From positions 3,931,501 through 3,995,500 of the forward strand of contig NZ_BRXR01000001.1 in NCBI RefSeq assembly GCF_026012015.1: a stretch of DNA of 64,000 nucleotides. The letters are read 5' to 3'. A program made the translations under genes and the position numbers. The DNA comes from Clostridium omnivorum (GTDB taxonomy: Bacteria > Bacillota > Clostridia > Clostridiales > Clostridiaceae). Below the pieces are notes generated by a model that saw only the letters and a program-made list of their open reading frames with translations, was not told the origin of the DNA and ran no database searches. This document shows positions 27,904 through 37,800 of this stretch, in pieces. The number at the start of each line of letters is the position of its first letter. Within the stretch, counting starts at the first letter, position 1.

Positions 27904-28041
27904 GGAGGTAAAAGTCCTAAATGGACTTTCACGGGGCTAAAGGTCTAAATGATCTTTAATAGGTAATTTAGCAAATGAGAATTTGGTAAATTAATCCCTA
28001 CATCTGCCATAGTAAACGGCAACAGTAGGTTACCCCGCGTG
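27904..28041 (+). ncRNA. Structured repeat element, copy 1 (leader of M23 gene)
   Basis: Hairpin 1 is GTAAAAGTCC-TAAAT-GGACTTTCAC. Hairpin 2 is AAAGGTC-TAAAT-GATCTTT, with a G-T pair where copy 2 has G-C. A larger arm (GGTAATTTA...TAAATTAATCC) contains GCAAATGAGAATTTGG, and a 3' box AGTAGGTTACCCC lies across from ACGGGG. The same modules recur at 36566 and 60275. It ends 20 nt before the ATG at 28062. I do not recognise it as a known riboswitch class. Confidence 0.6.
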
Positions 28042-28061
28042 ACCACTAATAAGGAGGAAAA

Positions 28062-28856
28062 ATGGGAAGCTATAATTCGCAATATGAAAGTTACTATAGA
28101 AATCTAGGAAACAAGAGAAAAAGTTATGGAGGGTATTCCTATGGCGGCACTTCATCTTTTGGAAAAAGTAAATCTAGTTTTGACGGCAATTTTCTTATGA
28201 AAAGATTAATGCAGGATCTTATAGGGGTATTTGCAATGCTCATAATTGTCATGGGGTGCAAGCTTGTAGTAACACCAGCTACTACCACTGTTTACAATTA
28301 TTCTAAAGATATGGTTAACAAAAGCTATGATTATACGAAGATAGTAGGTTCTGTTAAGAATTTTAAAATATCAGAAGCACAGAAAAAAATTATGGATTTA
28401 ATAGAAGAAATAAAAATTGATATTGGTGGGGGAAAAACAATTAAAGATAAAATTATGCAGGATTTTAATATTCCTGCTGCTGGAATAATAACCTCTGAAT
28501 TTGGATATAGAGAAGACCCTTTCACTAAACAGAAAAAGTTTCATGAAGGGGTTGATATAGACTTAAAAGAAGGGACTGAAGTGAAATGTCCTTCTAGTGG
28601 GAAAGTTAAAGAATGTGGTGAGGATGCAGAGCTCGGTAAATACATATTAATAGATCATGGAAGTGGTATTGAGACAAAATATGGTCATTTAAGTGAACTG
28701 CTAGTGAAAAAAGATGACAAGGTGGAAAAGGGGCAAACTTTAGCTAAGAGTGGGAATACAGGAAAGTCTACTGCTCCTCATCTTCACTTTGAGCTGTTAT
28801 ATATGGGAGAAAATAAAAATCCAGAGGAGTATTTTAATTTCAGCTCAGCTAAATAA
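28062..28856 (+). CDS. Membrane-anchored M23 (LytM) protein, SpoIVFA-like
   Basis: A 264-residue protein with a Tyr/Gly/Ser-rich cytoplasmic N-terminus (1-50), one membrane helix (~52-72) and an extracytoplasmic LytM/M23 domain (~138-255). The metal residues are intact: H161 and D165 in FHEGVDID, H209 in KYGHL, and H240/H242 in PHLHFE. B. subtilis SpoIVFA has the same architecture and the same place, between minD and spoIVFB-rplU, so this is its positional equivalent; a plain peptidoglycan endopeptidase is the alternative. The structured element at 27904 forms its leader. The M50 protease gene follows 38 bp downstream. Confidence 0.75.
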   Translation: MGSYNSQYESYYRNLGNKRKSYGGYSYGGTSSFGKSKSSFDGNFLMKRLMQDLIGVFAMLIIVMGCKLVVTPATTTVYNYSKDMVNKSYDYTKIVGSVKNFKISEAQKKIMDLIEEIKIDIGGGKTIKDKIMQDFNIPAAGIITSEFGYREDPFTKQKKFHEGVDIDLKEGTEVKCPSSGKVKECGEDAELGKYILIDHGSGIETKYGHLSELLVKKDDKVEKGQTLAKSGNTGKSTAPHLHFELLYMGENKNPEEYFNFSSAK

Positions 28857-28894
28857 ATTTTTTACATAGGTATTACTTTTTTAGGAGGGCATTT

Positions 28895-29749
28895 TTGATT
28901 AGGGTAAATAAGTTTTTTATTCCGTACATAATTTTACTAATATTAATTGGTTTTAAGGGTCATTTACTAATGGCTTTTTTAATCGTTATATTTCATGAAA
29001 TGGTGCATTACTTAACAGCTCTATGTTTTGGCTTTTCTGGTTTTGATATGGAGATATTGCCAATAGGGGCTGTATTAACTCTAAAAGATATGGAGGAAAT
29101 AACTCCAAATCAAGATATAATTATTTCCTTATCTGCTCCTATAGTTAATATTGCTGCTGCAGTGATTTTTTATAAAATTTATAGCCAGTTTGGTTATAGT
29201 TATGCATCATATTTATATAAGGGGAATCTCGCTTTAGGGTTATTTAATATTTTTCCTGCATTTCCTTTAGATGGAGGAAGAGTGCTTAGAAGTTTTATAG
29301 CTCAAAAAACTATATACAGAAGAGCAAATCAAATTACAATGCGATTTAGTATATGTTTTGGCATTGCCTTATTTATCCTATTCCTTGGAATGATTTTTTT
29401 TCATATTGTAAATTTAAATATTGGTATAATAGCTGTTTTTATAATTATATATTCGTATAAAGAAAAAGAGAGGATAGCATTTATAATTATGGGAGACATA
29501 ATAAAGAAAAAAACAAAATTTAAGAAGCGAGGATATATTGAAAATAAAAGCACTTCTATATATTATAAGAATGATTTAATTAATACCCTATGTATTTTTG
29601 ATAAAAATAAGTACAATGTTTTTATGATATTAGATGATGAAATGAAAGTTATGGATATTATTTATGAAGAAGAAATATTGGAAGCACTAAAGCTTTATGG
29701 AAATATGACTATAGAACAATTTATAAGTAAGAGAGATGAGAATTATTAG
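28895..29749 (+). CDS. spoIVFB: M50 intramembrane metalloprotease, SpoIVFB-like
   Basis: A 284-residue polytopic site-2 protease. The zinc site is HEMVH at 34-38 inside a hydrophobic helix, with the third ligand D126 in FPAFPLDGGR. About six membrane segments are followed by a C-terminal cytoplasmic tail that resembles a CBS-type region. SpoIVFB cleaves pro-sigma-K in the mother cell; length, TTG start with TTAGGAGGG and the position after an M23 protein and before rplU match the Bacillus spoIVF locus. The start codon TTG at 28895 is supported by the ribosome binding site. Confidence 0.8.
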   Translation: MIRVNKFFIPYIILLILIGFKGHLLMAFLIVIFHEMVHYLTALCFGFSGFDMEILPIGAVLTLKDMEEITPNQDIIISLSAPIVNIAAAVIFYKIYSQFGYSYASYLYKGNLALGLFNIFPAFPLDGGRVLRSFIAQKTIYRRANQITMRFSICFGIALFILFLGMIFFHIVNLNIGIIAVFIIIYSYKEKERIAFIIMGDIIKKKTKFKKRGYIENKSTSIYYKNDLINTLCIFDKNKYNVFMILDDEMKVMDIIYEEEILEALKLYGNMTIEQFISKRDENY

Positions 29750-29755
29750 TTTATT

Positions 29756-29783
29756 AAGCACAGAAAATCTGTGCTTATTTTTT
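29756..29783 (+). terminator. Terminator after spoIVFB-like gene
   Basis: AAGCACAGA / TCTGTGCTT with a 3-nt loop, then ATTTTTTATTTG. Confidence 0.8.
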
Positions 29784-29862
29784 ATTTGTTTATTATGATG
29801 ATTATGTGATAAAATATAAAATAGCGTATTATGCCCAGTGTTACTAGTGAAAGGAGAAAAAT

Positions 29863-31722
29863 ATGAATAAAATTACTGATGATATTTTATATAGAGTAGA
29901 GAAGCCAGCAAGATATATCGGTGGGGAATTTAACTCATATAATAAAAATAAGGATGAGGTGGATATAAGATATGCATTTTGCTTCCCAGATGTCTATGAA
30001 GTTGGAATGTCGCATCTAGGTACAAAAATACTGTATTATGTATTAAATCAGAGGGAAGATACATTTTGTGAGAGAGCCTTTGCACCATGGCCAGACATGG
30101 AAAAACTTATGAGAGAAAATAATGTTGATTTATACGCATTAGAAAGCAAAGATTCTTTAAGAAAATTTAATTTTCTTGGATTCACACTTCAATATGAAAT
30201 GAGTTATACAAATATTCTTAATATGTTAAATATGAGTGGGATACCATTAAGAGCTTCTGATAGAGGAGATGAATATCCAATAGTAATGTTTGGCGGCCCT
30301 TGTGCGTATAATCCAGAACCTCTATATGATATTGCAGACTTCTTTGTTATCGGAGAAGGCGAAGAGGTAATAAATGAAGTTCTTGATAAATATAAAGAGA
30401 ATAAAGGAAAGAGCAAAAAAGAATTTTTGAAAGCAATATCACATATTCAGGGAATTTATGTTCCTAGCTTATATAATGTAAATTATAAAGAAGATGGAAC
30501 TATAAAGGAATTTATTCCGCTATTTGAAGATGTTCCAAAGGAAATCAAAAAGAGAATAATAACAAATTTAAATGAATCAACGTATCCTGATAAGCTAATT
30601 GTTCCATATACAGAAATAGTTCACGATAGGATAATGCTTGAAACTTTTAGAGGATGCACAAGAGGCTGTAGATTTTGCCAAGCTGGTATGATTTATAGAC
30701 CTGTTAGAGAAAAGAATACATCAACATTGATTGATCAGGTAGATGAACTTATAAAGAAAACTGGTTATGAAGAAGTGTCTTTGACATCCCTAAGTATTTG
30801 TGACTATTCAGATATTGAAAATTTAATAAATACCTTAGTGGTTGAGCATAAAGATAAAAAAGTAGGGGTATCCTTGCCTTCCTTAAGAATAGACTCTTTT
30901 TCAGTGGATTTAATTAAAGAAATACAAAAGGTAAGAAAAACTGGACTTACTTTTGCACCAGAGGCAGGTTCTCAAAGAATGAGAGATGTAATTAATAAAG
31001 GGGTAACAGAAGAAGATTTAATAAATTCAGTAAGAAGTGCCTTTGAAGCAGGATGGTCAACTATAAAACTATACTTTATGATTGGACTTCCTTATGAAAC
31101 TACAGAAGATGTAGAGGGAATAGGACATTTAGCTGAGAAAGTTGTTGATGAATATTATAAGGTTCCTAAGAATGTTAGAAATAAGGGACTAAAAGTAACT
31201 GTAAGTACATCTATATTTGTCCCTAAACCATTTACTCCATTTCAATGGGCTCCAATGGATAAAAGGGAAGATGTAAGAGAAAAGATAAGTGCTTTAAGGT
31301 CCGTTATAAAGAGTAGAGCAATATCTTACAATTGGCATGAATCTCTTGTTAGCTATCTAGAAGCTGTGTTTGCAAGAGGTGATAGAAAACTATGTGATGT
31401 ACTTATAAAAGCCTATGAAAAAGGTGCAAAATTTGATGGTTGGTCAGACTATTTTAATTTTGAGATTTGGGAAGAAGCTTTAAGAGAATGCAGCATAGAT
31501 GGAGATTTTTATGCATATAGAGAGAGAAGCTATGATGAAATACTTCCTTGGGATTTCATTGATATTGGAGTAGATAAAGAATTCTTAATTAAGGAAAATG
31601 ATAAAGCAAAAGTTGCTGTTCTTACTCCAGATTGCAGATTAGGATGTACTAGATGCGGTATAAATGTGAACTTTAAGGAAGGGAAGTGTTTCGAAGGTGC
31701 GTTACCTAATAAAATTCACTAA
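29863..31722 (+). CDS. B12-binding radical SAM protein (TIGR03960 type)
   Basis: A 619-residue protein. The N-terminal ~200 residues resemble a cobalamin-binding-like Rossmann domain (CFPDVYEVGMSHLGTKILYY). The radical SAM core follows with CxxxCxxC at C265, C269 and C272 (RGCTRGCRFCQAG). A Cys-rich tail (DCRLGCTRCG) could bind a second cluster. The family is conserved in clostridia next to rng and rplU and is often fused or paired with a DUF2344 protein; its substrate is unknown, with RNA or ribosome modification a reasonable guess from context. The partner gene overlaps its 3' end by 26 bp. Confidence 0.85.
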   Translation: MNKITDDILYRVEKPARYIGGEFNSYNKNKDEVDIRYAFCFPDVYEVGMSHLGTKILYYVLNQREDTFCERAFAPWPDMEKLMRENNVDLYALESKDSLRKFNFLGFTLQYEMSYTNILNMLNMSGIPLRASDRGDEYPIVMFGGPCAYNPEPLYDIADFFVIGEGEEVINEVLDKYKENKGKSKKEFLKAISHIQGIYVPSLYNVNYKEDGTIKEFIPLFEDVPKEIKKRIITNLNESTYPDKLIVPYTEIVHDRIMLETFRGCTRGCRFCQAGMIYRPVREKNTSTLIDQVDELIKKTGYEEVSLTSLSICDYSDIENLINTLVVEHKDKKVGVSLPSLRIDSFSVDLIKEIQKVRKTGLTFAPEAGSQRMRDVINKGVTEEDLINSVRSAFEAGWSTIKLYFMIGLPYETTEDVEGIGHLAEKVVDEYYKVPKNVRNKGLKVTVSTSIFVPKPFTPFQWAPMDKREDVREKISALRSVIKSRAISYNWHESLVSYLEAVFARGDRKLCDVLIKAYEKGAKFDGWSDYFNFEIWEEALRECSIDGDFYAYRERSYDEILPWDFIDIGVDKEFLIKENDKAKVAVLTPDCRLGCTRCGINVNFKEGKCFEGALPNKIH

Positions 31723-32401
31723 GGAAAGTGAAATAAAGTTTATTTCACACTTAGATTTAATGAGGACCATTCAAAGAATTGTAAGAAGAGCAGAACTGCC
31801 TGTAGAATATTCAAAAGGCTTTAATCCTCACATGAGCATATCTATTGCACAACCATTATCAGTAGGCATGTATTCTAAAGGTGAGTATATGGATTTGGTT
31901 TTAACTGAAGAACTTGAAGAAGATTCAATTAAGAAAAGGCTTAATGCTAATGTACCATCAGGTATAAGATTTATTGAGGTTGTGAAGATTATAAATGTAG
32001 AAGGTGAAAAAAAGCTGCCTCAAGCTATGGCTCTAATTGAAGCTGCAGAATATAACATAAATATTAAATATGATGACTTAAAAAACTTAATGAAGCAAGT
32101 AGAGGATTTAAAAAATAAGGATCAATGGAATACTATAAAAAGAAGTAAAAATGGAGATAAAGAAGTTGATATAAAGCCTTTAATTAAGAGCTTTAGGTAT
32201 AATGAAACTTCTCGTGGGCTTAATCTAAGGGTTATATTAGCCTGCGGAAGTAAAGAAAATTTATCAGCAGATTTACTTGCCTCATTTATAAAGAATAACA
32301 CTGACAATTTTAAAGCAGAGACTTTTGTAGATATAGAAAGAGAAGAAATGTTTGTTATTAAAAATAACAAATTTATTCCTCTTTTTAAATGTATTGAATA
32401 G
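31697..32401 (+). CDS. DUF2344 / TIGR03936 family protein
   Basis: A 234-residue protein that starts at GTG 31697 inside the radical SAM gene, so the two are translationally coupled. The N-terminal motif RYLIKFTKESEIKFISHLDL followed by MRTIQRIVRRAELPVEYSKG is characteristic of this family, which also occurs fused to the C-terminus of the upstream protein family in other bacteria. No catalytic motif is evident; a substrate-binding (possibly RNA) subunit is inferred. Confidence 0.85.
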   Translation: MRYLIKFTKESEIKFISHLDLMRTIQRIVRRAELPVEYSKGFNPHMSISIAQPLSVGMYSKGEYMDLVLTEELEEDSIKKRLNANVPSGIRFIEVVKIINVEGEKKLPQAMALIEAAEYNINIKYDDLKNLMKQVEDLKNKDQWNTIKRSKNGDKEVDIKPLIKSFRYNETSRGLNLRVILACGSKENLSADLLASFIKNNTDNFKAETFVDIEREEMFVIKNNKFIPLFKCIE

Positions 32402-32415
32402 CATAGTAATTTAAT

Positions 32416-32456
32416 GGAGAAATGGAGGAAGTTAGTCCAGGTTCTCCATTTCCATA
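32416..32456 (+). other. Leader hairpin upstream of rng
   Basis: ATGGAGAA pairs with TTCTCCAT around a purine-rich loop (32412-32456) between the DUF2344 gene and the RNase G start. There is no T-tract. RNase E/G family messages are sometimes autoregulated through leader structures; that is inference here. Confidence 0.35.
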
Positions 32457-32475
32457 TTAAGTAGAGGTGTTCAAT

Positions 32476-33918
32476 TTGAAGGATATATTTATTGAAAGGC
32501 GAGAAAATCTTTTAAAAATTGTAGTTAGAGAAAATGATAAGCTTGTTGAATGTTATATTGAGGAAGAAAACAATGGACCTATTCCAGGGGAGATTTATAA
32601 AGGAGTAGTGAAAAATGTTGTTCCTGCTATAAAATGTGCATTTATTGACATAGGGTGTGAAAAAAATTGCTATATGTATTTAGATAGTAAGTTTAACAAT
32701 AATAAAATAAAAAAACAGGATGAAGTTATTGTTGAGGTTTTAAAAGAGAGCATTGGAACAAAAGGTCCTAAGGTAACAAATGCAATAAGTTTACCTGGCC
32801 GTTACTGCGTAATCGAGACTCTAAATAAAGATATTAGATTTTCGAAGAGTATTAAAAATGAAGAATTTAAACTCCATATTAGAGAAAACATTAATAGACC
32901 TAAAGATATAGGAATAATGATAAGAACTAATGGAGAAAAAGTAGGACTAGAGGAATTACAAAAAGAAATTAGTAGTCTGTATCTGCAATTAGAGAAAATT
33001 CAAAGAGAAGGTAGATATTCTATTAAGCCTGGACTTTTATACAGCGATGCTGGAGTTATGGATAGAGTACTTAGAGACAGAGTTGATGTTAAGACTTCTA
33101 GGATAATTGTAGATAATGAGGCTGACTTTCAGTATGTAAACAAAATAGTACATAATATTAGTGATGTAAAAGTAGAGGTAATATTGCATAATGACAGCAG
33201 AACGCTACTTAATGCTTATGGTATAGAAAAAGAAATTTTGAATTTGAGGCATAATAAAATACAACTAGGTAGTGGCGCATCTATAGTAATAGATAAAACA
33301 GAAGCAATGTATGTGATAGATGTAAATTCAGGAAAAAACTTGAACAGTAATTCTATGGAGAGGACTGTATTAAATACAAATTTGGAAGCTGCTGAGGAAA
33401 TTTCAAGGCAGATAAAGCTTAGAAATTTAAGTGGAATTATTGTAGTAGATTTCATCGATATGGATAATAAGGAATATCAGGATAGGGTTTTAGAAGTTTT
33501 AAGAGCAGGATTTAAAGATGATAAAAATGCTACGTATATTTATCCTTTTACAGAGTTGAATTTAGTACAAATTTCTAGAAGAAGAAGGGGCAGAAACATT
33601 AGTGAATTCATTGAGGAAAAATGTGAAGTATGCGATGGAAAAGGAAAAAGAATAAAGCTATCATATTTGGTATCAATGATTAAAAGTGAAGTGCTAAAAA
33701 TAGACAGAGAACAAGGTATCAAAGATATATATGTGGAGATGAATTCAATCTATAAAAAAGAAATTTTAGAGGATAAAATAGGATTTGTAAAGTCAATAGA
33801 TGCTTTAGATAAAAGAGTATATGTAAATTTTAAAAATAAGATGGAATTATTTAAAGTAGAGCCACTGATTTTTGCAAATCAGATTCAAAACCTCGAAGTA
33901 TATAGGATTTATGGATAA
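32476..33918 (+). CDS. rng: Ribonuclease E/G family protein
   Basis: A 480-residue endoribonuclease for mRNA decay and rRNA maturation. An N-terminal S1 domain spans about 35-115 (GEIYKGVVKNVVPAIKCAFI). The catalytic DNase-I-like subdomain has the Mg ligands D282 (YVIDVNSGKN) and D325 (VVDFIDMD), and the zinc link is CEVC at 383-386. The small domain completes RNase G. It lacks the long C-terminal scaffold of RNase E. TTG 32476 is preferred because AGAGGTG precedes it; the GTG at 32467 lies within that site. Adjacent to rplU as in most Bacillota that have it. Confidence 0.92.
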   Translation: MKDIFIERRENLLKIVVRENDKLVECYIEEENNGPIPGEIYKGVVKNVVPAIKCAFIDIGCEKNCYMYLDSKFNNNKIKKQDEVIVEVLKESIGTKGPKVTNAISLPGRYCVIETLNKDIRFSKSIKNEEFKLHIRENINRPKDIGIMIRTNGEKVGLEELQKEISSLYLQLEKIQREGRYSIKPGLLYSDAGVMDRVLRDRVDVKTSRIIVDNEADFQYVNKIVHNISDVKVEVILHNDSRTLLNAYGIEKEILNLRHNKIQLGSGASIVIDKTEAMYVIDVNSGKNLNSNSMERTVLNTNLEAAEEISRQIKLRNLSGIIVVDFIDMDNKEYQDRVLEVLRAGFKDDKNATYIYPFTELNLVQISRRRRGRNISEFIEEKCEVCDGKGKRIKLSYLVSMIKSEVLKIDREQGIKDIYVEMNSIYKKEILEDKIGFVKSIDALDKRVYVNFKNKMELFKVEPLIFANQIQNLEVYRIYG

Positions 33919-33925
33919 AATGTGC

Positions 33926-33954
33926 TTTACAAACATATTTTTATATGTTAAAAT
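33926..33954 (+). promoter_or_regulatory. Promoter of the rplU operon
   Basis: TTTACA (33926-33931), 17-bp spacer, TAAAAT (33949-33954). It fires just before the L21 leader. Confidence 0.7.
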
Positions 33955-33957
33955 GTC

Positions 33958-34036
33958 ATCTGTAGACCGCACGCAAAAGGTTTTGTTAAACATTTGAAAA
34001 AGTGTACCTTAGATGGCGAGACTGGTAAGGGGAGGT
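33958..34036 (+). ncRNA. Ribosomal protein L21 leader
   Basis: A conserved-looking structured leader (ATCTGTAGACCGCACGC..., then GTGTACCTTAGATGGCGAGA and TGGTAAGGGGAGG) lies between the promoter and rplU. Position and length match the L21 leader family of Bacillota, which mediates autoregulation of rplU-prp-rpmA. The exact fold was not computed. Confidence 0.65.
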
Positions 34037-34043
34037 GTTTTTA

Positions 34044-34352
34044 ATGTACGCAGTAGTATTAACTGGTGGAAAACAGTACAGAGTACAAGAAGGAGACGTA
34101 ATATACGTTGAAAAGCTAAATGCTGATGTTGACTCTTCTGTTAAACTTGATGTTCTTGCAGTAGGAAAAGAAGAAGGTCTTGTTGTAGGAAAACCTGTAG
34201 TTGAAGGAGCTAGTGTTGAAGCTAAAGTTTTAGGTGAAGGCAAAGCTAAGAAGATTATAGTTTTCAAGTACAAGAGAAAGAAAGACTACAGAAGAAAGCA
34301 AGGTCACAGACAACCATACACTAAGTTACAAATCGAAAAGATTAATGCATAA
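34044..34352 (+). CDS. rplU: 50S ribosomal protein L21
   Basis: A 102-residue ribosomal protein opening with [18 protein letters not shown] and ending in the basic [18 protein letters not shown] block typical of bL21. ATG 34044 follows GGGGAGGTG; the frame upstream to GTG 34035 overlaps that site. First gene of the rplU-prp-rpmA operon. Confidence 0.97.
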   Translation: MYAVVLTGGKQYRVQEGDVIYVEKLNADVDSSVKLDVLAVGKEEGLVVGKPVVEGASVEAKVLGEGKAKKIIVFKYKRKKDYRRKQGHRQPYTKLQIEKINA

Positions 34353-34354
34353 TT

Positions 34355-34681
34355 ATGATTAATATTTGCTTTAAACAAAGTTCAAGTAAGATATTGGGAT
34401 TTAATATAGAAGGCCATGCTGAGTATGGAGAGGAAGGCGAAGATATAGTATGTAGTGCTGTATCTGCTCTATCCTATACTATAGTGAATGGCATAACAGA
34501 AGTATTAAAAATTAGTGTAGAACATATTATTAAGGATGGCTTTTTACAATTGAGTTTAAGGGATAACAACCTAGAGGAAATTGAAAAATGTCAGGTTTTA
34601 CTAGAAACCATGCTGCTTGGATTTAAAAGTATGGAAATTGGTTACGGTGATTATATAAAGGTACAAGTAGAGGAGGTGTAG
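34355..34681 (+). CDS. prp: Cysteine protease Prp (L27 N-terminal processing)
   Basis: A 108-residue protease of the YsxB/Prp family that removes the N-terminal extension of L27. Catalytic residues H21 ([12 protein letters not shown]) and C33 (VCSAVSAL) are both present. It lies between rplU and rpmA with gaps of only a few bases, as throughout Bacillota. The substrate extension is visible in the next gene. Confidence 0.93.
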   Translation: MINICFKQSSSKILGFNIEGHAEYGEEGEDIVCSAVSALSYTIVNGITEVLKISVEHIIKDGFLQLSLRDNNLEEIEKCQVLLETMLLGFKSMEIGYGDYIKVQVEEV

Positions 34682-34685
34682 CACC

Positions 34686-34991
34686 ATGTTAGTTATGAAC
34701 CTTCAGTTATTTGCTCATAAAAAAGGGGTAGGTAGCTCTAGAAACGGTAGAGACAGTGAATCCAAAAGACTTGGAGTTAAAAGTGCTGATGGACAATTTG
34801 TTCTTGCTGGAAACATATTAGTAAGACAAAGAGGAACAAAAATTCATCCAGGAGCTAATGTTGGAATAGGTAGTGACGATACACTTTTTGCTAAGGTAGA
34901 TGGAGTAGTTAGATTCGAAAGACTTGGCAGAGATAAGAAGAAAGCAAGCGTTTATCCTGTTAACAATGTAGAAGCTTCATTAGCTGAGTAA
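34686..34991 (+). CDS. rpmA: 50S ribosomal protein L27 with cleavable extension
   Basis: A 101-residue bL27 precursor. The first residues MLVMNLQLF are the extension cut by Prp, leaving AHKKGVGSS as the mature start, which reaches the peptidyl-transferase centre. The rest ([28 protein letters not shown]) is standard. ATG 34686 has GAGGAGGTG upstream; an internal ATG at codon 4 gives the same cleavage product. Confidence 0.96.
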   Translation: MLVMNLQLFAHKKGVGSSRNGRDSESKRLGVKSADGQFVLAGNILVRQRGTKIHPGANVGIGSDDTLFAKVDGVVRFERLGRDKKKASVYPVNNVEASLAE

Positions 34992-34994
34992 GAT

Positions 34995-35020
34995 AAAAGC
35001 ACCCAATAGGGTGCTTTTTT
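34995..35020 (+). terminator. Terminator of rplU-prp-rpmA
   Basis: AAAAGCACCC / GGGTGCTTTT with loop AATA, then TT. Confidence 0.85.
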
Positions 35021-35179
35021 AAATCTTACAATAAGTAATATAAAAATAAATAATTTAGTTAATAATATAGCTATGGATGCTTCACTTAAATATAATCATT
35101 ACAGATTTTATAAATTTACATATTTAATAAAGACTTTTTACATACGGAAAATATATTAGCTTAATTAGTTTAAAAATGA

Positions 35180-36466
<1,287 letters not shown>

Positions 36467-36480
36467 AGAACTATAGAAGG

Positions 36481-36501
36481 TATAACAATTAAAAATTGTT
36501 A
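36481..36501 (+). terminator. Weak terminator-like hairpin after obgE
   Basis: ATAACAATT-AAA-AATTGTTAT with only GTTTT after it. A further hairpin, CGAAATAA / TTATTTCG, follows at about 36525-36547 and may belong to the structured element at 36566. Confidence 0.4.
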
Positions 36502-36565
36502 TGTTTTACAGAGAAATACAGGGGACGAAATAAGTGATAATTATTTCGCGTACCGGAGAACTACA

Positions 36566-36706
36566 GGAGGTAAAAGTCCTAAATGGACTTTTACGGGGTT
36601 AAAGGTCTAAATGACCTTTAAAGGGTAATTTAGCAAATGAGAATTTGCGTTAAGAATTACCCCGGACGCCTGTCGGTGGGAATCGACAAGAATAGGTTAC
36701 CCCGTG
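36566..36706 (+). ncRNA. Structured repeat element, copy 2 (leader of yhbY)
   Basis: This is the most complete copy. Hairpin 1 is GTAAAAGTCC-TAAAT-GGACTTTTAC (10 bp). Hairpin 2 is TTAAAGGTC-TAAAT-GACCTTTAA (9 bp, same pentaloop). Arm 3 is GGGTAATT...AATTACCC with an inner GCAAAT/ATTTGC stem. Hairpin 4 is TGTCG...CGACA, and the 3' box AATAGGTTACCCCGT can close on ACGGGGT downstream of hairpin 1. It ends 22 nt before the yhbY ATG. Same modules as 27904 and 60275. Confidence 0.65.
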
Positions 36707-36728
36707 TTCCCAGTGAAAGGAGAAAATA

Positions 36729-37019
36729 ATGATTACTAGCAAGCAAAGAGGGTATTTAAGAGGCTTGGCAAATACTATGGTTCCTATTTTTCAGCTTGGA
36801 AAAGGTGGAATTGAAGATAATTTTTTAAAGCAGATAGATGATGCTTTAGAGGCAAGAGAACTTATAAAGCTAACAGTGCTTAATAATAGTGGCTTTGAAG
36901 CAAGAGAAGCTTCAGATATTATCTGTGAGAATCTTAGATGCGAAGGTATTCAAGCTATAGGCAATAAAATTGTTTTATATAGAAAGTCAAGGAAAAACCC
37001 TAGAATAGAGCTACCATAA
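36729..37019 (+). CDS. yhbY: Ribosome assembly RNA-binding protein YhbY (CRM domain)
   Basis: A 96-residue single CRM-domain protein that binds pre-50S particles. It has the characteristic start TSKQRGYLRGLANTMVPIFQ, the conserved GKGGI loop and the C-terminal IGNKIVLYRKS. Usual neighbours are obgE upstream and nadD downstream, as here. The structured element at 36566 forms its leader. Confidence 0.93.
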   Translation: MITSKQRGYLRGLANTMVPIFQLGKGGIEDNFLKQIDDALEARELIKLTVLNNSGFEAREASDIICENLRCEGIQAIGNKIVLYRKSRKNPRIELP

Positions 37020-37024
37020 ATTAT

Positions 37025-37065
37025 TTAGCATATATGAGTTTTTAAGTTCATATATGCTAATTTTA
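37025..37065 (+). terminator. Terminator after yhbY
   Basis: TTAGCATATATGA / TCATATATGCTAA perfect 13-bp stem, then TTTTATT. Confidence 0.75.
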
Positions 37066-37185
37066 TTGTAAAATAATAATTGAAATTAATTGAATATTAA
37101 TGGTATATTATGTAAAATGAATATAAGCATATATTACATTAATATTTAATATAATAATAAGTTATTTATTTGAAGGTGAATAATT

Positions 37186-37785
37186 ATGAATAAAGCAATT
37201 TTTGGTGGTACCTTTGATCCAATTCACAATGGCCATATACATATAGCATACAATTGCCTTTATGCATTAAATATGGATGAAATAATATTTATGCCATCAG
37301 GCAATCCTCCGCATAAGACAGATAAAGAGATTACTGATGCAGGAATCCGTTACGAATTAGTTAAAATGGCAACTAGAAGTGAAAGTAGATTTAAGGTTAG
37401 TGATTTTGAAATAAATAATAAAGAATTGAGTTATACCTATAAAACCTTAGAGCATTTTAAAAATTTGGAACCTGATACTCAGTGGTGGTTTCTAACTGGT
37501 GCTGATTGTCTCATAGAGCTAGATATGTGGAAGAGTGTTGATAGAATCCTTGAAGCTAGCAATTTAATTGTATTTAGTAGGCCTGGACATGATAAAAAGG
37601 ATATAATTGAACAAAAAAAACGAGTTGAAAATATTTATAATAAAAAAATTACTTTTTTAGAAGTGCCACTTATGGACATATCCTCCACATACATAAAAAA
37701 TGAAATAAGAGAAGGTAAGAATATAAGCTATATGATGCCAGAAGGAGTGTATAACAGTATACTTCAACTGAAATTGTACAAATAG
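37186..37785 (+). CDS. nadD: Nicotinate-nucleotide adenylyltransferase
   Basis: A 199-residue enzyme that makes nicotinate adenine dinucleotide from NaMN and ATP in NAD synthesis. The nucleotidyltransferase signature GGTFDPIHNGHIHIA is at 8-22, substrate residues are in FMPSGNPPHK, and the second nucleotide motif ISSTYIKNEIREG is at the C-terminus. Followed 15 bp later by yqeK. Confidence 0.96.
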   Translation: MNKAIFGGTFDPIHNGHIHIAYNCLYALNMDEIIFMPSGNPPHKTDKEITDAGIRYELVKMATRSESRFKVSDFEINNKELSYTYKTLEHFKNLEPDTQWWFLTGADCLIELDMWKSVDRILEASNLIVFSRPGHDKKDIIEQKKRVENIYNKKITFLEVPLMDISSTYIKNEIREGKNISYMMPEGVYNSILQLKLYK

Positions 37786-37800
37786 AAGGAGTTGAGATAA

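Noticed and set aside
27904-28041. Structured repeat as a T-box, glycine or c-di-GMP riboswitch
   Set aside because: The diagnostic T-box sequence, glycine tandem aptamer and GEMM core are absent, and the downstream genes do not fit those regulons.
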